Shown: positions 1 to 7,325 of the stretch, in pieces
Layout: every line of letters starts with the position of its first letter
Numbering within the stretch: position 1 is the stretch's first letter
From: Herpetosiphon llansteffanensis
GTDB lineage: Bacteria > Chloroflexota > Chloroflexia > Chloroflexales > Herpetosiphonaceae
Assembly: GCF_003205875.1 (NCBI RefSeq)
Contig: NZ_PUBZ01000083.1
Span: forward strand, 1-64,000
Length of the DNA stretch: 64,000 bases
Reading direction: 5' to 3'
The notes under the pieces: generated by a model
The model's input: the letters and a program-made list of their open reading frames with translations, nothing else
What the model was told of the DNA's origin: nothing
Databases searched by the model: none
Translations under genes and position numbers: made by a program

Positions 1-224
1 GGGGTCAGGGGCTGGGGCTAGCAGAGCAATTATCGATAGTTCTAATCAATCTCCGCTAGCCCATAGCCAACAGCCTATAGCCATCGTCTGGTTAGCGGAA
101 CAACTGTTGAGGTTGCAATGGATCTCCGATAGCCAAAAGCCAAACGCCACTAAACCTAATCCCTGATCCCCGACCCCCAACAACCGATCCCCAAACCCAA
201 TCTGTCATCAAAATTTCATGCAGC
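1..224. repeat. Intergenic low-complexity word repeats
   Basis: No gene is visible here. The stretch is built from short degenerate words such as catagcc, tatagcc, gatagcc and aaaagcc (period about 7), followed by C-rich words such as tgatcccc, cgaccccc and cgatcccc. The same vocabulary recurs near 8.3, 48.7, 49.1 and 61.6 kb, so it is a dispersed family. Function is unknown. Confidence 0.55.
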
Positions 225-299
225 TTGGTTGCCAAAAATCGCTTGCTCAACTATGATCAAGGGAGAGTTGGCCGCGTTGACCAACCTAGGAGATCTATT

Positions 300-665
300 A
301 TGAGCGACGTACAATCGGTAATTCGCCGAGAAGAGTGGGATGATGTCGTGCTGTTGCATATTTTGACCAACAGCGTCGATGCCGTTTCGGCGGCAACGAT
401 CGAGCATGCTTGTACTCAAATGAAACCAATCACGGTTTTAGATTTTGCTGATGTGGCTTTTATCAACTCAGCTGGCATTTCGGTGCTGCTGAAGTTTGTG
501 GTGGCTGCACGCAAGAATGGCTATAAAGTCTTTTGTCTCCATGTCAGCCCCCATCATCAAAAAATCTTCAAGATGGTCGAGATGACGCGCTTTATGCCAG
601 TGATTGAAGAACAAGATTTGGCGGCCTATACCAACACCCAACAATCATCAATCTCCAATTCTTAA
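300..665 (+). CDS. STAS-domain protein, anti-sigma factor antagonist type
   Basis: This 121-residue protein is a single STAS domain, the fold used by anti-anti-sigma factors such as SpoIIAA and RsbV and by cyclic-nucleotide-like signalling partners. The central segment VLDFADVAFINSAGISVLLK is the family signature: a beta strand, then the DSSG-like loop (here INSAG) carrying the serine that is phosphorylated in SpoIIAA homologues, then helix 2. An upstream in-frame start exists at 225, but AGGAG at 288-292 places the start at ATG 300. No anti-sigma kinase or phosphatase is adjacent, although a PP2C phosphatase lies 37 kb away. The partner is therefore unknown. Family call is strong; role in a partner-switching cascade is inferred. 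Confidence 0.85.
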   Translation: MSDVQSVIRREEWDDVVLLHILTNSVDAVSAATIEHACTQMKPITVLDFADVAFINSAGISVLLKFVVAARKNGYKVFCLHVSPHHQKIFKMVEMTRFMPVIEEQDLAAYTNTQQSSISNS

Positions 666-712
666 CGTTCTTCTTAACCATTTGTTGTTCGGTGAATGCT
701 GGGTTAAACACC

Positions 713-744
713 AAAGCGCAGGGATTCAATGCTCCCTGCGCTTT
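713..744. terminator. Bidirectional terminator between STAS and desaturase genes
   Basis: A perfect 12-bp stem (aaagcgcaggga, 713-724, paired with tccctgcgcttt, 733-744) has an 8-nt loop. It lies between convergent genes, and the A/T-rich stem ends give a U-tract in both directions. Confidence 0.8.
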
Positions 745-761
745 TGGATTTAAGCAAAATC

Positions 762-1781
762 CTAGGCAGCTTCGACTTCTGCATCTGGCTGCATTGAAAT
801 TACAAACTCGCCATCGCGGCCAATTGCGACGTGTTCAGGGCCAAGACCGGTTGGCAAAAGCTTGGCATGTTGCACGGCCCGTTCGAGCGCGCGTTTGTTG
901 TTGAAGCCCATCGCATCGAGCACGGGGTTGGCGACAAAGCGGCCATGCTTGAGTGGCGTGTAGAGTTTGGTGCGTTCCAACGAGGCTTTCAGTTCCTCTG
1001 CATTGGGCAAAATATGCAGCGCTGGCATGTTGAAGCCATTCAGCACCCGAAACACCATATCGAGCGTTTCATAGGGCAAATAGCGCTTGTAAATATCGAT
1101 CACGCGCAAAAACATGCCGTGGTGGGCAATTTCATCAACGCCAACAATTTTGAAGGCTGCAGCTGCGCCAATTTGCTTACCGCGTTTGCGTTCTTCGTCG
1201 GTGCTTTGCTCAGGCAAGCCATATTCGCTGCGAATTCGTTTGCGCAATTCTTCATAATTGAAATAGGTGGCGCGTTCTTGCACCATGGCATAGGCGGCAA
1301 CGCCCAAGGGCGTGTCAAAGCCAGGGTGATTTTCATACATCGTCCAGCGATGCTCAGCCACTTTATCGCGATAGGTTTCTAATTGTTCTTTGGTGCGGCG
1401 GCCTGAGTGCAACAGCACCAATTCCCATGCTTCTGCATGTTTTGATTCTTCAGCGCCCCATTGCAGTTGAATATTGCGCCGTTCGCGTTTGCCATGCACA
1501 ATGTTGATGGTATCCTCGACATAATCGCCAACGTAATCTTCAACGCCGAGGAAACTTTCGACCAAGGTCACCGTATCTTCGCTGAGCAGATGGCCATATT
1601 GTTCCATCTCGCGCAAGGGCAAATCGTCCCATGGCAACCAATTGCGGGTTTTAACAGCTTTGCGAAAATATTCGATATAGGCTAATTTTACTTCTTCAGC
1701 AATGGCACGTTCGCGGGCTTCGCGCGTCCATGGGCCGTTGATAACTAAGGGGGTGATGGGGGTTTGTTGTTCGTGTAACAC
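762..1781 (-). CDS. Acyl-ACP desaturase family di-iron enzyme (ferritin-like)
   Basis: The 339-residue protein belongs to the soluble fatty acid desaturase family (FA_desaturase_2), which includes plant stearoyl-ACP 9-desaturase and mycobacterial DesA1/DesA2. Two carboxylate-histidine motifs expected to bind the di-iron centre are visible: EESKHAEAW in the first half and DEIAHHG in the second. The reaction would be oxygen-dependent insertion of a cis double bond into an acyl-ACP chain. A longer frame begins at 1838, but AAGGAG (complement of 1789-1794) sits correctly for GTG at 1781, so that start was chosen. The gene is monocistronic, convergent with the STAS gene and followed by a shared terminator. 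Substrate chain length and double-bond position cannot be read from the sequence. Confidence 0.85.
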   Translation of the reverse strand: MLHEQQTPITPLVINGPWTREARERAIAEEVKLAYIEYFRKAVKTRNWLPWDDLPLREMEQYGHLLSEDTVTLVESFLGVEDYVGDYVEDTINIVHGKRERRNIQLQWGAEESKHAEAWELVLLHSGRRTKEQLETYRDKVAEHRWTMYENHPGFDTPLGVAAYAMVQERATYFNYEELRKRIRSEYGLPEQSTDEERKRGKQIGAAAAFKIVGVDEIAHHGMFLRVIDIYKRYLPYETLDMVFRVLNGFNMPALHILPNAEELKASLERTKLYTPLKHGRFVANPVLDAMGFNNKRALERAVQHAKLLPTGLGPEHVAIGRDGEFVISMQPDAEVEAA

Positions 1782-1810
1782 AGAGCTACTCCTTGTTTTA
1801 GGCACACTAA

Positions 1811-1831
1811 AGAAACCCCGCTCGAACGGGG
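1811..1831 (-). terminator. Terminator after the PadR-HAAS operon
   Basis: On the minus strand CCCCG-TTCGAG-CGGGG followed by TTTCT forms a short GC-rich hairpin with a U-tract, 17 nt beyond the stop of the HAAS gene and just upstream of the desaturase start. Confidence 0.7.
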
Positions 1832-1847
1832 CAGCCACATTAGCGGC

Positions 1848-2384
1848 TTAATACGTCCGTTGTAGTCGGGTTCCTGTCCACAACAACAAAGGGCCGAAGA
1901 TCAAATAGAAACTGCTGAAACTAATCACCGATGGTAGGCCGATTAAGGTCAAACCAGTGCTGCCACTCCAAAAAAGCCATTGGCCGACCGTTTGTTTTGG
2001 CAGCCAAATTCCTACAACTGAGAGAATTGAGCAGACCACGGCTGTGCCACCAAGGATGAAGGCCAAGAGATTGCCATCGATCCATGGAAAAATAAACGAG
2101 AGCACAATTGCAATGCTGGCAATTACGGTTGCGATGATCATCATCGTGCGATGTTTGGCGGCCTCGCGTTTGGCCGAGCGATGAATACGCTTGAGCTTGC
2201 GTCCAATTTGATCGGCCTGAAACGGCAAACCTAAGCGTAATGTCTGATCATCAGCACTGGGATCGGCAGCTGCATCGTCGTAGTGCGAACGAAGCTCGCG
2301 CAGAATGGCTTCACGTTCGGCCACACTGAGCGCTGCTAATTCATGTTCAAGTTCAGCAAAATAGCTATCATTGGGACGGTGCAT
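1848..2384 (-). CDS. HAAS/DUF1700-like membrane protein paired with PadR
   Basis: This 178-residue protein has an N-terminal helical segment of about 55 residues (ELEHELAALSVAEREAILRE and following) that resembles the HAAS signalling domain found next to PadR regulators. After a basic linker come three to four hydrophobic segments (about residues 80-175). The start at 2384 is set by AAAGGTGG in the complement of 2391-2398. The first 17 nt overlap the end of the PadR gene, which indicates translational coupling. HAAS proteins are thought to transmit a membrane signal to PadR, but the signal is unknown. Genes of this kind often accompany stress or antibiotic-responsive PadR systems. Confidence 0.7.
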   Translation of the reverse strand: MHRPNDSYFAELEHELAALSVAEREAILRELRSHYDDAAADPSADDQTLRLGLPFQADQIGRKLKRIHRSAKREAAKHRTMMIIATVIASIAIVLSFIFPWIDGNLLAFILGGTAVVCSILSVVGIWLPKQTVGQWLFWSGSTGLTLIGLPSVISFSSFYLIFGPLLLWTGTRLQRTY

Positions 2385-2703
2385 CGGAGACCACCTTTGA
2401 AACTGCGGCACTAAATCGACTCCATTGGGCGCGACGTTCGTCTAAGACAGCTTGACCAGCTGCCGTTATCCGATAGTAGCGTCGGTCAACACCGTCTTCA
2501 CGGCGTTGCCAGAAGCCTTCTATCATCCCTTCCTTTTCCAACCGATGAAGTGCAGGATAGAGCGATCCCTCTTTCAGGTCGATCACATCGTCGGTGAGGG
2601 AGCGAATTTCCTTGGCGATCAGGTAGCCATACATTGGGCCTTGCTCAATGAGTGCCATCAGCATCAAACCGAGGCTACCTTTAAGAAGTTCACGTTCAAA
2701 CAT
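2368..2703 (-). CDS. PadR family transcriptional regulator
   Basis: The 111-residue protein is a short PadR (subfamily 2-like) winged-helix repressor. The recognition region MYGYLIAKEI..., the LKEGSLYPALHRLEKEG segment and the beta-wing RRYYRITAAG are all intact. The C-terminal dimerisation helix is short, as is usual for this subfamily. It is the first gene of a two-gene operon with the overlapping HAAS membrane gene. Its promoter has an excellent -35 box, and a near-perfect inverted repeat covers the start-site region, so autorepression is likely. The inducer is unknown. Confidence 0.9.
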   Translation of the reverse strand: MFERELLKGSLGLMLMALIEQGPMYGYLIAKEIRSLTDDVIDLKEGSLYPALHRLEKEGMIEGFWQRREDGVDRRYYRITAAGQAVLDERRAQWSRFSAAVSKVVSDAPSQ

Positions 2704-2723
2704 AGGCTACCTTGCGATAAAGG

Positions 2724-2774
2724 ATACTTTGTTATACAAGGTATAGAATAATAGATCTAAAGCCTGCTTGTCAA
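2724..2774 (-). promoter_or_regulatory. PadR promoter with overlapping operator
   Basis: On the minus strand TTGACA (complement of 2769-2774) and TATTCT (complement of 2745-2750) are separated by 18 nt. Immediately downstream lies an inverted repeat, ATACTTTGT (2724-2732) and ACAAGGTAT (2736-2744), with 8 of 9 positions matched around a 3-nt centre. PadR regulators bind such ATAC/GTAT-ended dyads, so this is the likely autoregulatory operator. Confidence 0.7.
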
Positions 2775-2885
2775 ACATGCAAATTTGGCCCATGATTAAC
2801 CATAATCGATCGGATTGGTTCGGCAGGCATGGCCCATTGTGTGCTACAGTATTAACCGCCATGCTTTGACTTAGAGGAGCACGCT

Positions 2886-3242
2886 ATGACTCGTGTTGAT
2901 TGGTTCGTTTTTGGCTTTTTAGCGGTGTTTGCTGTTCTTGTGTTGTTTGTTTTTCGCAAGCGCTGGCAAGGTGCGTTGGGCTGGCTAACCCTCGCAACTG
3001 CCTTTGTGAGCGGTTTGGTCTATACTCGCAACGCTGAAGGCCTGGTTGGTTCGGTGGTTATCGCGGTTGCTGCCGTGATTGGGGTTGGCTTAGTTGGCTT
3101 CGATTATTATCGCTTTGAACGGCCCAAGCGCCGCGCTCGCTTGGCAGCTGATGATCCATTAACTCCCCCATCGCCGTTTAAAATTCGCCGTCGCCCAACC
3201 CTTATGCAACGCCGCCGCTTCCAGCGCGAGGCTCGCCATTAA
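2886..3242 (+). CDS. Small membrane protein of unknown function
   Basis: This 118-residue protein has three predicted membrane segments (about 5-23, 29-46 and 55-75) and a strongly basic cytoplasmic tail rich in Arg (RRRPTLMQRRRFQREARH). No known family was recognised. AGAGGAG lies 6-12 nt before the ATG. Its TAA overlaps the ATG of the following oxidoreductase by one base (TAATG), so the two are probably co-transcribed and translationally coupled. A membrane anchor that contacts nucleic acid or acidic lipid through its tail is possible but speculative. Confidence 0.75.
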   Translation: MTRVDWFVFGFLAVFAVLVLFVFRKRWQGALGWLTLATAFVSGLVYTRNAEGLVGSVVIAVAAVIGVGLVGFDYYRFERPKRRARLAADDPLTPPSPFKIRRRPTLMQRRRFQREARH

Positions 3243-4282
3243 TGAAAACAATCAGGTTAGGAGTGCTTGGCGCTGGTTTAGCGGTCAAGCATTTGCATCT
3301 GCCAGCGCTCAAAGCATTACCGAATTTATTCCAAATTGTTAGCATTTGCGACCATAATCGGGCAAATGCTGAGGCGTTGGCAGGCCTGCTGGATGTCCAC
3401 CTAACGATCACTGATTCGTGGGTGGATTTCTTTGCTGACTCGTCGATCGATGCAGTGTTAATTTCGTTGCCAATTCAACGTAACGCCGAAGCAATTCAGG
3501 CGGCAGTGGCAGCGGGCAAACATGTAATTTGCGAAAAACCGTTGGCGGCGAATTTGCCCCAGGCTGAAGCGCTGGTTGCTGCGTGCAAGCATGCTCCAGT
3601 CAAAATTCTAATTGCCGAGAATTTTCATTATCGCGATGATCTGAAGCAAGCGCGGGCTTGGATGGATGCAGGAGCGATTGGCGATGTGGTGTTGATTGAT
3701 GTGCGCGCAACCTTTTGGAGCGATCCAACCCAAGGTTTTGGCGCAACGCCATGGCGGCACGATCATCAATATCGCGGCGCGGTGTTGGCCGATGCTGGCG
3801 TGCATCAAGCAGCCTTGTTGCGCGAAATTGGCGGGCCAATCGAAAGCGCTCATGCCTTCATCAAGGATGTGCATCCAGTGCTGCGCGGCCCTGACACCAT
3901 GGTTTTGAATTTGCGTTTTGCCTCGGGTGTGCTTGGCTCGCTATGTTTTTCGGGCGCGGTGAAAACCGAAAATCCCTCGTTCGATTGGACGGTTGTGCAT
4001 GGCACGAGCGGTAGTATTACGATTCGTGGCGATCAGACGACATTATATCGGGCTGATGGTACAATAGAACACTACCAAGCTCGCGATTTGCGTGGTTACG
4101 AAAGCGAGTTTCGTAATTTTTACGCGGCGATTGTTGACGATGAGCCAATTGTGGCCACGTTGGCAAGTGCATTGGCCGATTGGCGCTTGATTATGCGGGC
4201 AATTGATGCCGCTGAAAGCAATAGCGTGCAGCAAATCGACCCAATTGTGCCGTTGGCGAGCTTGAACGATATTCAGAACTAA
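3242..4282 (+). CDS. Gfo/Idh/MocA family NAD(P)-dependent oxidoreductase
   Basis: The 346-residue protein has an N-terminal Rossmann fold (GVLGAGLAVKHLHLPAL, residues 7-23) and the family hallmark CEKPLA near residue 98, whose Lys contributes to catalysis. The C-terminal alpha/beta domain includes the HDHQYRGAVLADAGVHQA region, where the conserved GGG/DxGxH segment is expected (here ADAGVHQA). Members oxidise or reduce sugars, inositols or biliverdin-like substrates using NAD(P). The substrate cannot be inferred. The start overlaps the stop of the upstream membrane gene, and a small conserved-looking gene follows after 23 nt. Confidence 0.88.
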   Translation: MKTIRLGVLGAGLAVKHLHLPALKALPNLFQIVSICDHNRANAEALAGLLDVHLTITDSWVDFFADSSIDAVLISLPIQRNAEAIQAAVAAGKHVICEKPLAANLPQAEALVAACKHAPVKILIAENFHYRDDLKQARAWMDAGAIGDVVLIDVRATFWSDPTQGFGATPWRHDHQYRGAVLADAGVHQAALLREIGGPIESAHAFIKDVHPVLRGPDTMVLNLRFASGVLGSLCFSGAVKTENPSFDWTVVHGTSGSITIRGDQTTLYRADGTIEHYQARDLRGYESEFRNFYAAIVDDEPIVATLASALADWRLIMRAIDAAESNSVQQIDPIVPLASLNDIQN

Positions 4283-4305
4283 ATCTACCAAAGGATTATT
4301 CGAAA

Positions 4306-4653
4306 ATGACAGAGCAATGGCCTGAAGATGCCGAGCAAATTGGCAATTTAGTATTTGTGCCCAACCGCGAATATCCCTATCCATTTAAGGTGGCAGTGCC
4401 ACCGCGCTTTTGGATGGAAGAACAAACTGGGGTGTTAGAAGCTGCCGTCGATGCCTATATGAACGGCGAGCGCTTGGATGAAGGCCAATTAGCGGCCTTG
4501 AAACTGTATTTGACCCAATATGTTGAGCGAGCGGTGATGGCCCACGATGCCAATCGCCAAAAATATACTGGGCTGATCAAAAAAATGCGCACCATCCACG
4601 ATATTGAATCGATTGCCGACGAGCTAGCCGAATTCGGCGCAGAAGTCTTTTAA
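4306..4653 (+). CDS. Conserved hypothetical protein, 115 aa
   Basis: No family was recognised. The protein is acidic and mainly helical in its second half (LEAAVDAYMNGERLDEGQLA through DIESIADELAEFGAEVF), with an N-terminal beta-like stretch rich in Pro and aromatic residues (EYPYPFKVAVPPRFWMEE). It has no membrane segment and no metal motif. The start is preceded by AAGGATT. It lies between the oxidoreductase and a repeat-bearing spacer before rsmD. Coding bias matches its neighbours, so it is taken as a real gene. Confidence 0.7.
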   Translation: MTEQWPEDAEQIGNLVFVPNREYPYPFKVAVPPRFWMEEQTGVLEAAVDAYMNGERLDEGQLAALKLYLTQYVERAVMAHDANRQKYTGLIKKMRTIHDIESIADELAEFGAEVF

Positions 4654-4656
4654 AAT

Positions 4657-4801
4657 TATGAAGGATGAATTATGAATTATGAAAGGTATAAACCAATAGT
4701 TATAGGTTATTGGGTTTATTGTCATTAATCTAGCCTAAAAATTGGCTTACTCATGATTCGCTCTGGATTTTCATCCTTCATAATTCATCCCTCATCCTTT
4801 A
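4657..4801. repeat. Inverted pair of GGATGAATTATGAA word repeats
   Basis: The spacer before rsmD has tandem words on one side (atgaaggatgaattatgaa, from 4659) and their reverse complement on the other (ttcatccttcataattcatc, near 4770-4790). This gives a long imperfect inverted repeat. The words belong to the same period-7 family seen at 48.7 and 49.1 kb. No gene fits here. Confidence 0.55.
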
Positions 4802-4818
4802 TTTACGGGGTTACGTCA

Positions 4819-5391
4819 ATGCGGGTGATTACTGGCAGTGCCAAGGGGCGACAATTAAAAGGCCCGCCAGATATTGGCACGCGCCCGATGCTTGATCGGG
4901 TCAAAGAATCGTTATTTGGTATTTTAGAGGGCTTTGATGCCTTTGAAGGTCGCGCCTTAGATTTATTTGCGGGCACGGGATCGTTGGGCATCGAGTGCTT
5001 ATCGCGCGGGGCTGAATGGGCCGATTTTGTCGAGGCTCGTAGCCATGTGGCGGCGGTAACCAAAGAGAACCTAAAAACAACCAAACTGGCTGAGCGAGCC
5101 AAAGTTTGGAACCTTTCCGTCGATAAATTTCTGCAAATCATCGACGAAAAAACAAAATATGCTATAATCCTGCTCGATCCGCCATATGCTATGGAAGGCA
5201 TTCCCGACCTTGTGGTGCGGGTTGCTGAACGAGGCATTTTAGATCCAAATGGCGTATTAGTTTTAGGCCATTGGCCAAAGCTGGTGATGCCGCCCCAACT
5301 TGGGCCACTGAGTTTACTCAAGCATCGGCGTATCGGCGATTCCTGTTTCTCAATGTATGAATTGAGCGCGTTACCGCCGCAATCGGAGTAA
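4819..5391 (+). CDS. rsmD: 16S rRNA (guanine(966)-N(2))-methyltransferase
   Basis: RsmD methylates G966 of 16S rRNA in the 30S head, using S-adenosylmethionine. The 190-residue protein begins with the family signature MRVITGSAKGRQLKGP. It has the SAM-binding motif LDLFAGTGSLGIECLSRGA and the catalytic LLDPPYA motif (N/D-PPY class), as in amino-methyltransferases. An in-frame upstream ATG at 4753 lies within repeat sequence, so 4819 was chosen although its ribosome site is weak. It sits 6 nt upstream of coaD, the usual order in many bacteria. Confidence 0.93.
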   Translation: MRVITGSAKGRQLKGPPDIGTRPMLDRVKESLFGILEGFDAFEGRALDLFAGTGSLGIECLSRGAEWADFVEARSHVAAVTKENLKTTKLAERAKVWNLSVDKFLQIIDEKTKYAIILLDPPYAMEGIPDLVVRVAERGILDPNGVLVLGHWPKLVMPPQLGPLSLLKHRRIGDSCFSMYELSALPPQSE

Positions 5392-5397
5392 TCACCT

Positions 5398-5895
5398 GTG
5401 ACTATTGCTGTCTACCCTGCAAGCTTCGACCCGATTACCAACGGACATCTTGATGTTACCGAGCGCGCATCACGGTTGTTTGATGAGTTGGTCTTAGCGG
5501 TAGCTGATCGTCCGTACAAAAAGTTGCTCTTTACCACCGAGCAACGGATTGCCATGATTCGCGAATCGGTAGCGCACCTGCCAAATGTGCGGGTGGATGC
5601 TTTTTCGAGTTTAGTTGTGGAATATGCGCTTGGCATCAATGCGACGGTGTTGGTTCGTGGCTTGCGGGCCTCGACCGACTTCGAGCACGAATTCCAAATG
5701 GCGCATATCAATCATCACTTGGCTCCCACGCTTGATACGGTCTGTTTGATGGCTGACCAACGCTTTACGTTGCTTAGCTCAAGCGCGGTGCGCGAAATTG
5801 CGGCCTATGGCGGCGATGTTAGCTCGTTTGTGCCCGCCCATATTGCCCTTGCGCTCAAGCAAGCCTATCAAAAGCATGAGGAGTCACGCACATGA
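5398..5895 (+). CDS. coaD: Phosphopantetheine adenylyltransferase
   Basis: CoaD transfers AMP from ATP to 4'-phosphopantetheine, the penultimate step of coenzyme A synthesis. The 165-residue length is typical. The nucleotidyltransferase motif YPASFDPITNGHLDV contains the T/HxGH signature (NGH), and the second ATP-binding motif FTLLSSSAVREIA is present. The start is GTG at 5398, with GGAG 10 nt upstream. The stop codon overlaps the next start by 4 nt (ATGA). CoA supply is logically linked to the acyl-carrier genes downstream, because the phosphopantetheine arm of AcpP comes from CoA. Confidence 0.95.
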   Translation: MTIAVYPASFDPITNGHLDVTERASRLFDELVLAVADRPYKKLLFTTEQRIAMIRESVAHLPNVRVDAFSSLVVEYALGINATVLVRGLRASTDFEHEFQMAHINHHLAPTLDTVCLMADQRFTLLSSSAVREIAAYGGDVSSFVPAHIALALKQAYQKHEESRT

Positions 5896-6404
5896 GCGAA
5901 CAAGCCCAATGGGGAGAACAGCCCAGTGAACATCAGGAAGCAACCAGCGTGGAGCCAGTCGGGCAACACCAGCGCCCCCCAGAATATGCTGAGGCCGAGT
6001 TTGAGCGCCTGATTAACGAGTTGGAAGAGGTTTTAGCGAGTGGTGGCCGTGTGCCCTTAACCAGCCGATTAATGATCGACGAGAAGCAAGTGTTCGACAT
6101 TATCGACCGGATGCGGGTTGCGGTTCCCAATGAATTACGCCAAGCACGCCAGATTGTGCGCGAACGCGACCAACTGATCGAGGCAACCAAAAAGAAAATT
6201 GCGTTAACGCTTTCGGAACAGGGCATGCTTGAAATTGCCCAGCGCGAACGCACCAGAATGATTGCCGAAGCAGAATCAGAAGCTGCCAAAGTGCGCTCTG
6301 ATGCCGATGAATATGCGCGTCAAGTGTTGCTCAACCTTGAAGAACATATCGGCAAATCGCTGACAATTATTCAAAATGGCCTCGATGAACTGGGCGTAGT
6401 TTGA
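5892..6404 (+). CDS. Coiled-coil protein between coaD and yceD
   Basis: This 170-residue hydrophilic protein has an acidic, Pro/Gln-rich N-terminus (about 35 residues) and then an almost continuous helical, coiled-coil region (residues about 37-160), with no membrane segment. It resembles DivIVA-like or ATP-synthase-b-like coiled coils in composition, and proteins of this type are found beside coaD in other Chloroflexota. The start overlaps the coaD stop by 4 nt, so it is translationally coupled. The stop codon lies inside the -35 box of the next promoter. A structural or cell-division role is a guess from the coiled coil only. Confidence 0.75.
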   Translation: MSEQAQWGEQPSEHQEATSVEPVGQHQRPPEYAEAEFERLINELEEVLASGGRVPLTSRLMIDEKQVFDIIDRMRVAVPNELRQARQIVRERDQLIEATKKKIALTLSEQGMLEIAQRERTRMIAEAESEAAKVRSDADEYARQVLLNLEEHIGKSLTIIQNGLDELGVV

Positions 6405-6429
6405 CAGAGCGCGTTCTCGCGCCTATAAT
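6401..6429 (+). promoter_or_regulatory. Consensus sigma-70-type promoter for yceD-rpmF
   Basis: TTGACA (6401-6406) and TATAAT (6424-6429) are both perfect matches to consensus with an ideal 17-nt spacer. The -35 box overlaps the TGA stop (6402-6404) of the upstream gene. It gives yceD-rpmF, and perhaps the fatty-acid genes, a promoter of their own. Confidence 0.88.
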
Positions 6430-6471
6430 GTCACGTCGCTTGCGGGTTGAATTCCAGCAGGAGGTCACTGT

Positions 6472-7008
6472 ATGTCATCCGAACTCCAATTCAATGTATC
6501 CCAACTGTTGCAAGAATACGTTGGGGCGACCCGCCAGTATACATATGAAAACGAACAGCTTGATTTGGGTGATGGTACGAGCCTGAGGATTACCGAAGGC
6601 GATGTTAAAATGACCCGCACCAAAAATGGGGTCTTAGTTGATGCCGCCATGAGCGGCAACGTCACCGTAGAATGTGTGCGATGCTTAAGCGATTTCAGCC
6701 AACCTGTTGAGTTCGATTTCGCTGAAGAATATTTTGCGACGGTTCATGCAACGACGGGCGCACCGTTGCCAGAACCAGAAGAGCCTGATGTGTTCAAAAT
6801 TAACGGCAACCATTTGCTTGACCTTGGCGATGCTGCCCGTGAATACACGCTCATCAACTTACCAATCGCGCCGATTTGTCGCCCAGATTGTCGTGGATTG
6901 TCGTTGGATGGCCAAAACCGCAACGATAACCCAGCAGCCGACGATCTGGACGATCAAGTGATCGATGAGCGTTTAGCCGCGCTCAAACAATTGCTGAAAG
7001 GAGCCTAG
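6472..7008 (+). CDS. yceD: YceD/DUF177 family 23S rRNA accumulation protein
   Basis: YceD-like proteins (DUF177) are encoded next to rpmF almost universally, and in E. coli the protein influences 23S rRNA accumulation. The 178-residue protein carries the family cysteines: CVRCL in the middle and CRPDCRGL near the C-terminus, a likely metal site. The C-terminus (DERLAALKQLL) matches the typical end of the family. A strong AGGAGG lies 8 nt before the ATG, and a perfect consensus promoter lies about 45 nt upstream. The rpmF gene follows after 6 nt. Confidence 0.88.
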   Translation: MSSELQFNVSQLLQEYVGATRQYTYENEQLDLGDGTSLRITEGDVKMTRTKNGVLVDAAMSGNVTVECVRCLSDFSQPVEFDFAEEYFATVHATTGAPLPEPEEPDVFKINGNHLLDLGDAAREYTLINLPIAPICRPDCRGLSLDGQNRNDNPAADDLDDQVIDERLAALKQLLKGA

Positions 7009-7014
7009 TTTCTC

Positions 7015-7206
7015 ATGGGCGCATTGCCACGACGTAAAATTACCCGCGAACAACGCGGGCACCGCCGCCAACACCTTGCTTTGACCGCACCTTCATTGTC
7101 GGCTTGTCCAAACTGTGGCGGCTATCGCCGTCCACACCGCGTTTGCTTGAATTGCGGTACCTACAAAGGTCGCCAATACCTCAAGAAGGACAATGCTGAA
7201 GCATAA
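7015..7206 (+). CDS. rpmF: Ribosomal protein L32, zinc-binding form
   Basis: This 63-residue 50S subunit protein has the standard N-terminus GALPRRKITREQRGHRR and a zinc ribbon with CPNCGGYRRPHRVCLNCG, which contains two CxxC pairs. It is therefore the C+ form, dependent on zinc. It is coupled to yceD and followed by a strong intrinsic terminator before fabH, the common yceD-rpmF-(plsX)-fabH order. No plsX is present here. Confidence 0.96.
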   Translation: MGALPRRKITREQRGHRRQHLALTAPSLSACPNCGGYRRPHRVCLNCGTYKGRQYLKKDNAEA

Positions 7207-7227
7207 GCCATGTTTGGCAGCAAAGCA

Positions 7228-7269
7228 GCGAAAGGGTCGAGAACATGGTTCTCGTCCCTTTCGCATTTT
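7228..7269 (+). terminator. Terminator after rpmF
   Basis: The arms GCGAAAGGG-t-CGAGAAC (7228-7244) and GTTCTCG-t-CCCTTTCGC (7248-7264) form a long stem with a 3-nt loop and one T-T mismatch, followed by ATTTTA. It separates ribosomal from fatty-acid transcription, perhaps partially. Confidence 0.85.
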
Positions 7270-7325
7270 AGGCGGTTTATTGTGCAGTGCAGCATGAAAC
7301 GGCTTCACCACGGGAGTGTTTTGCA

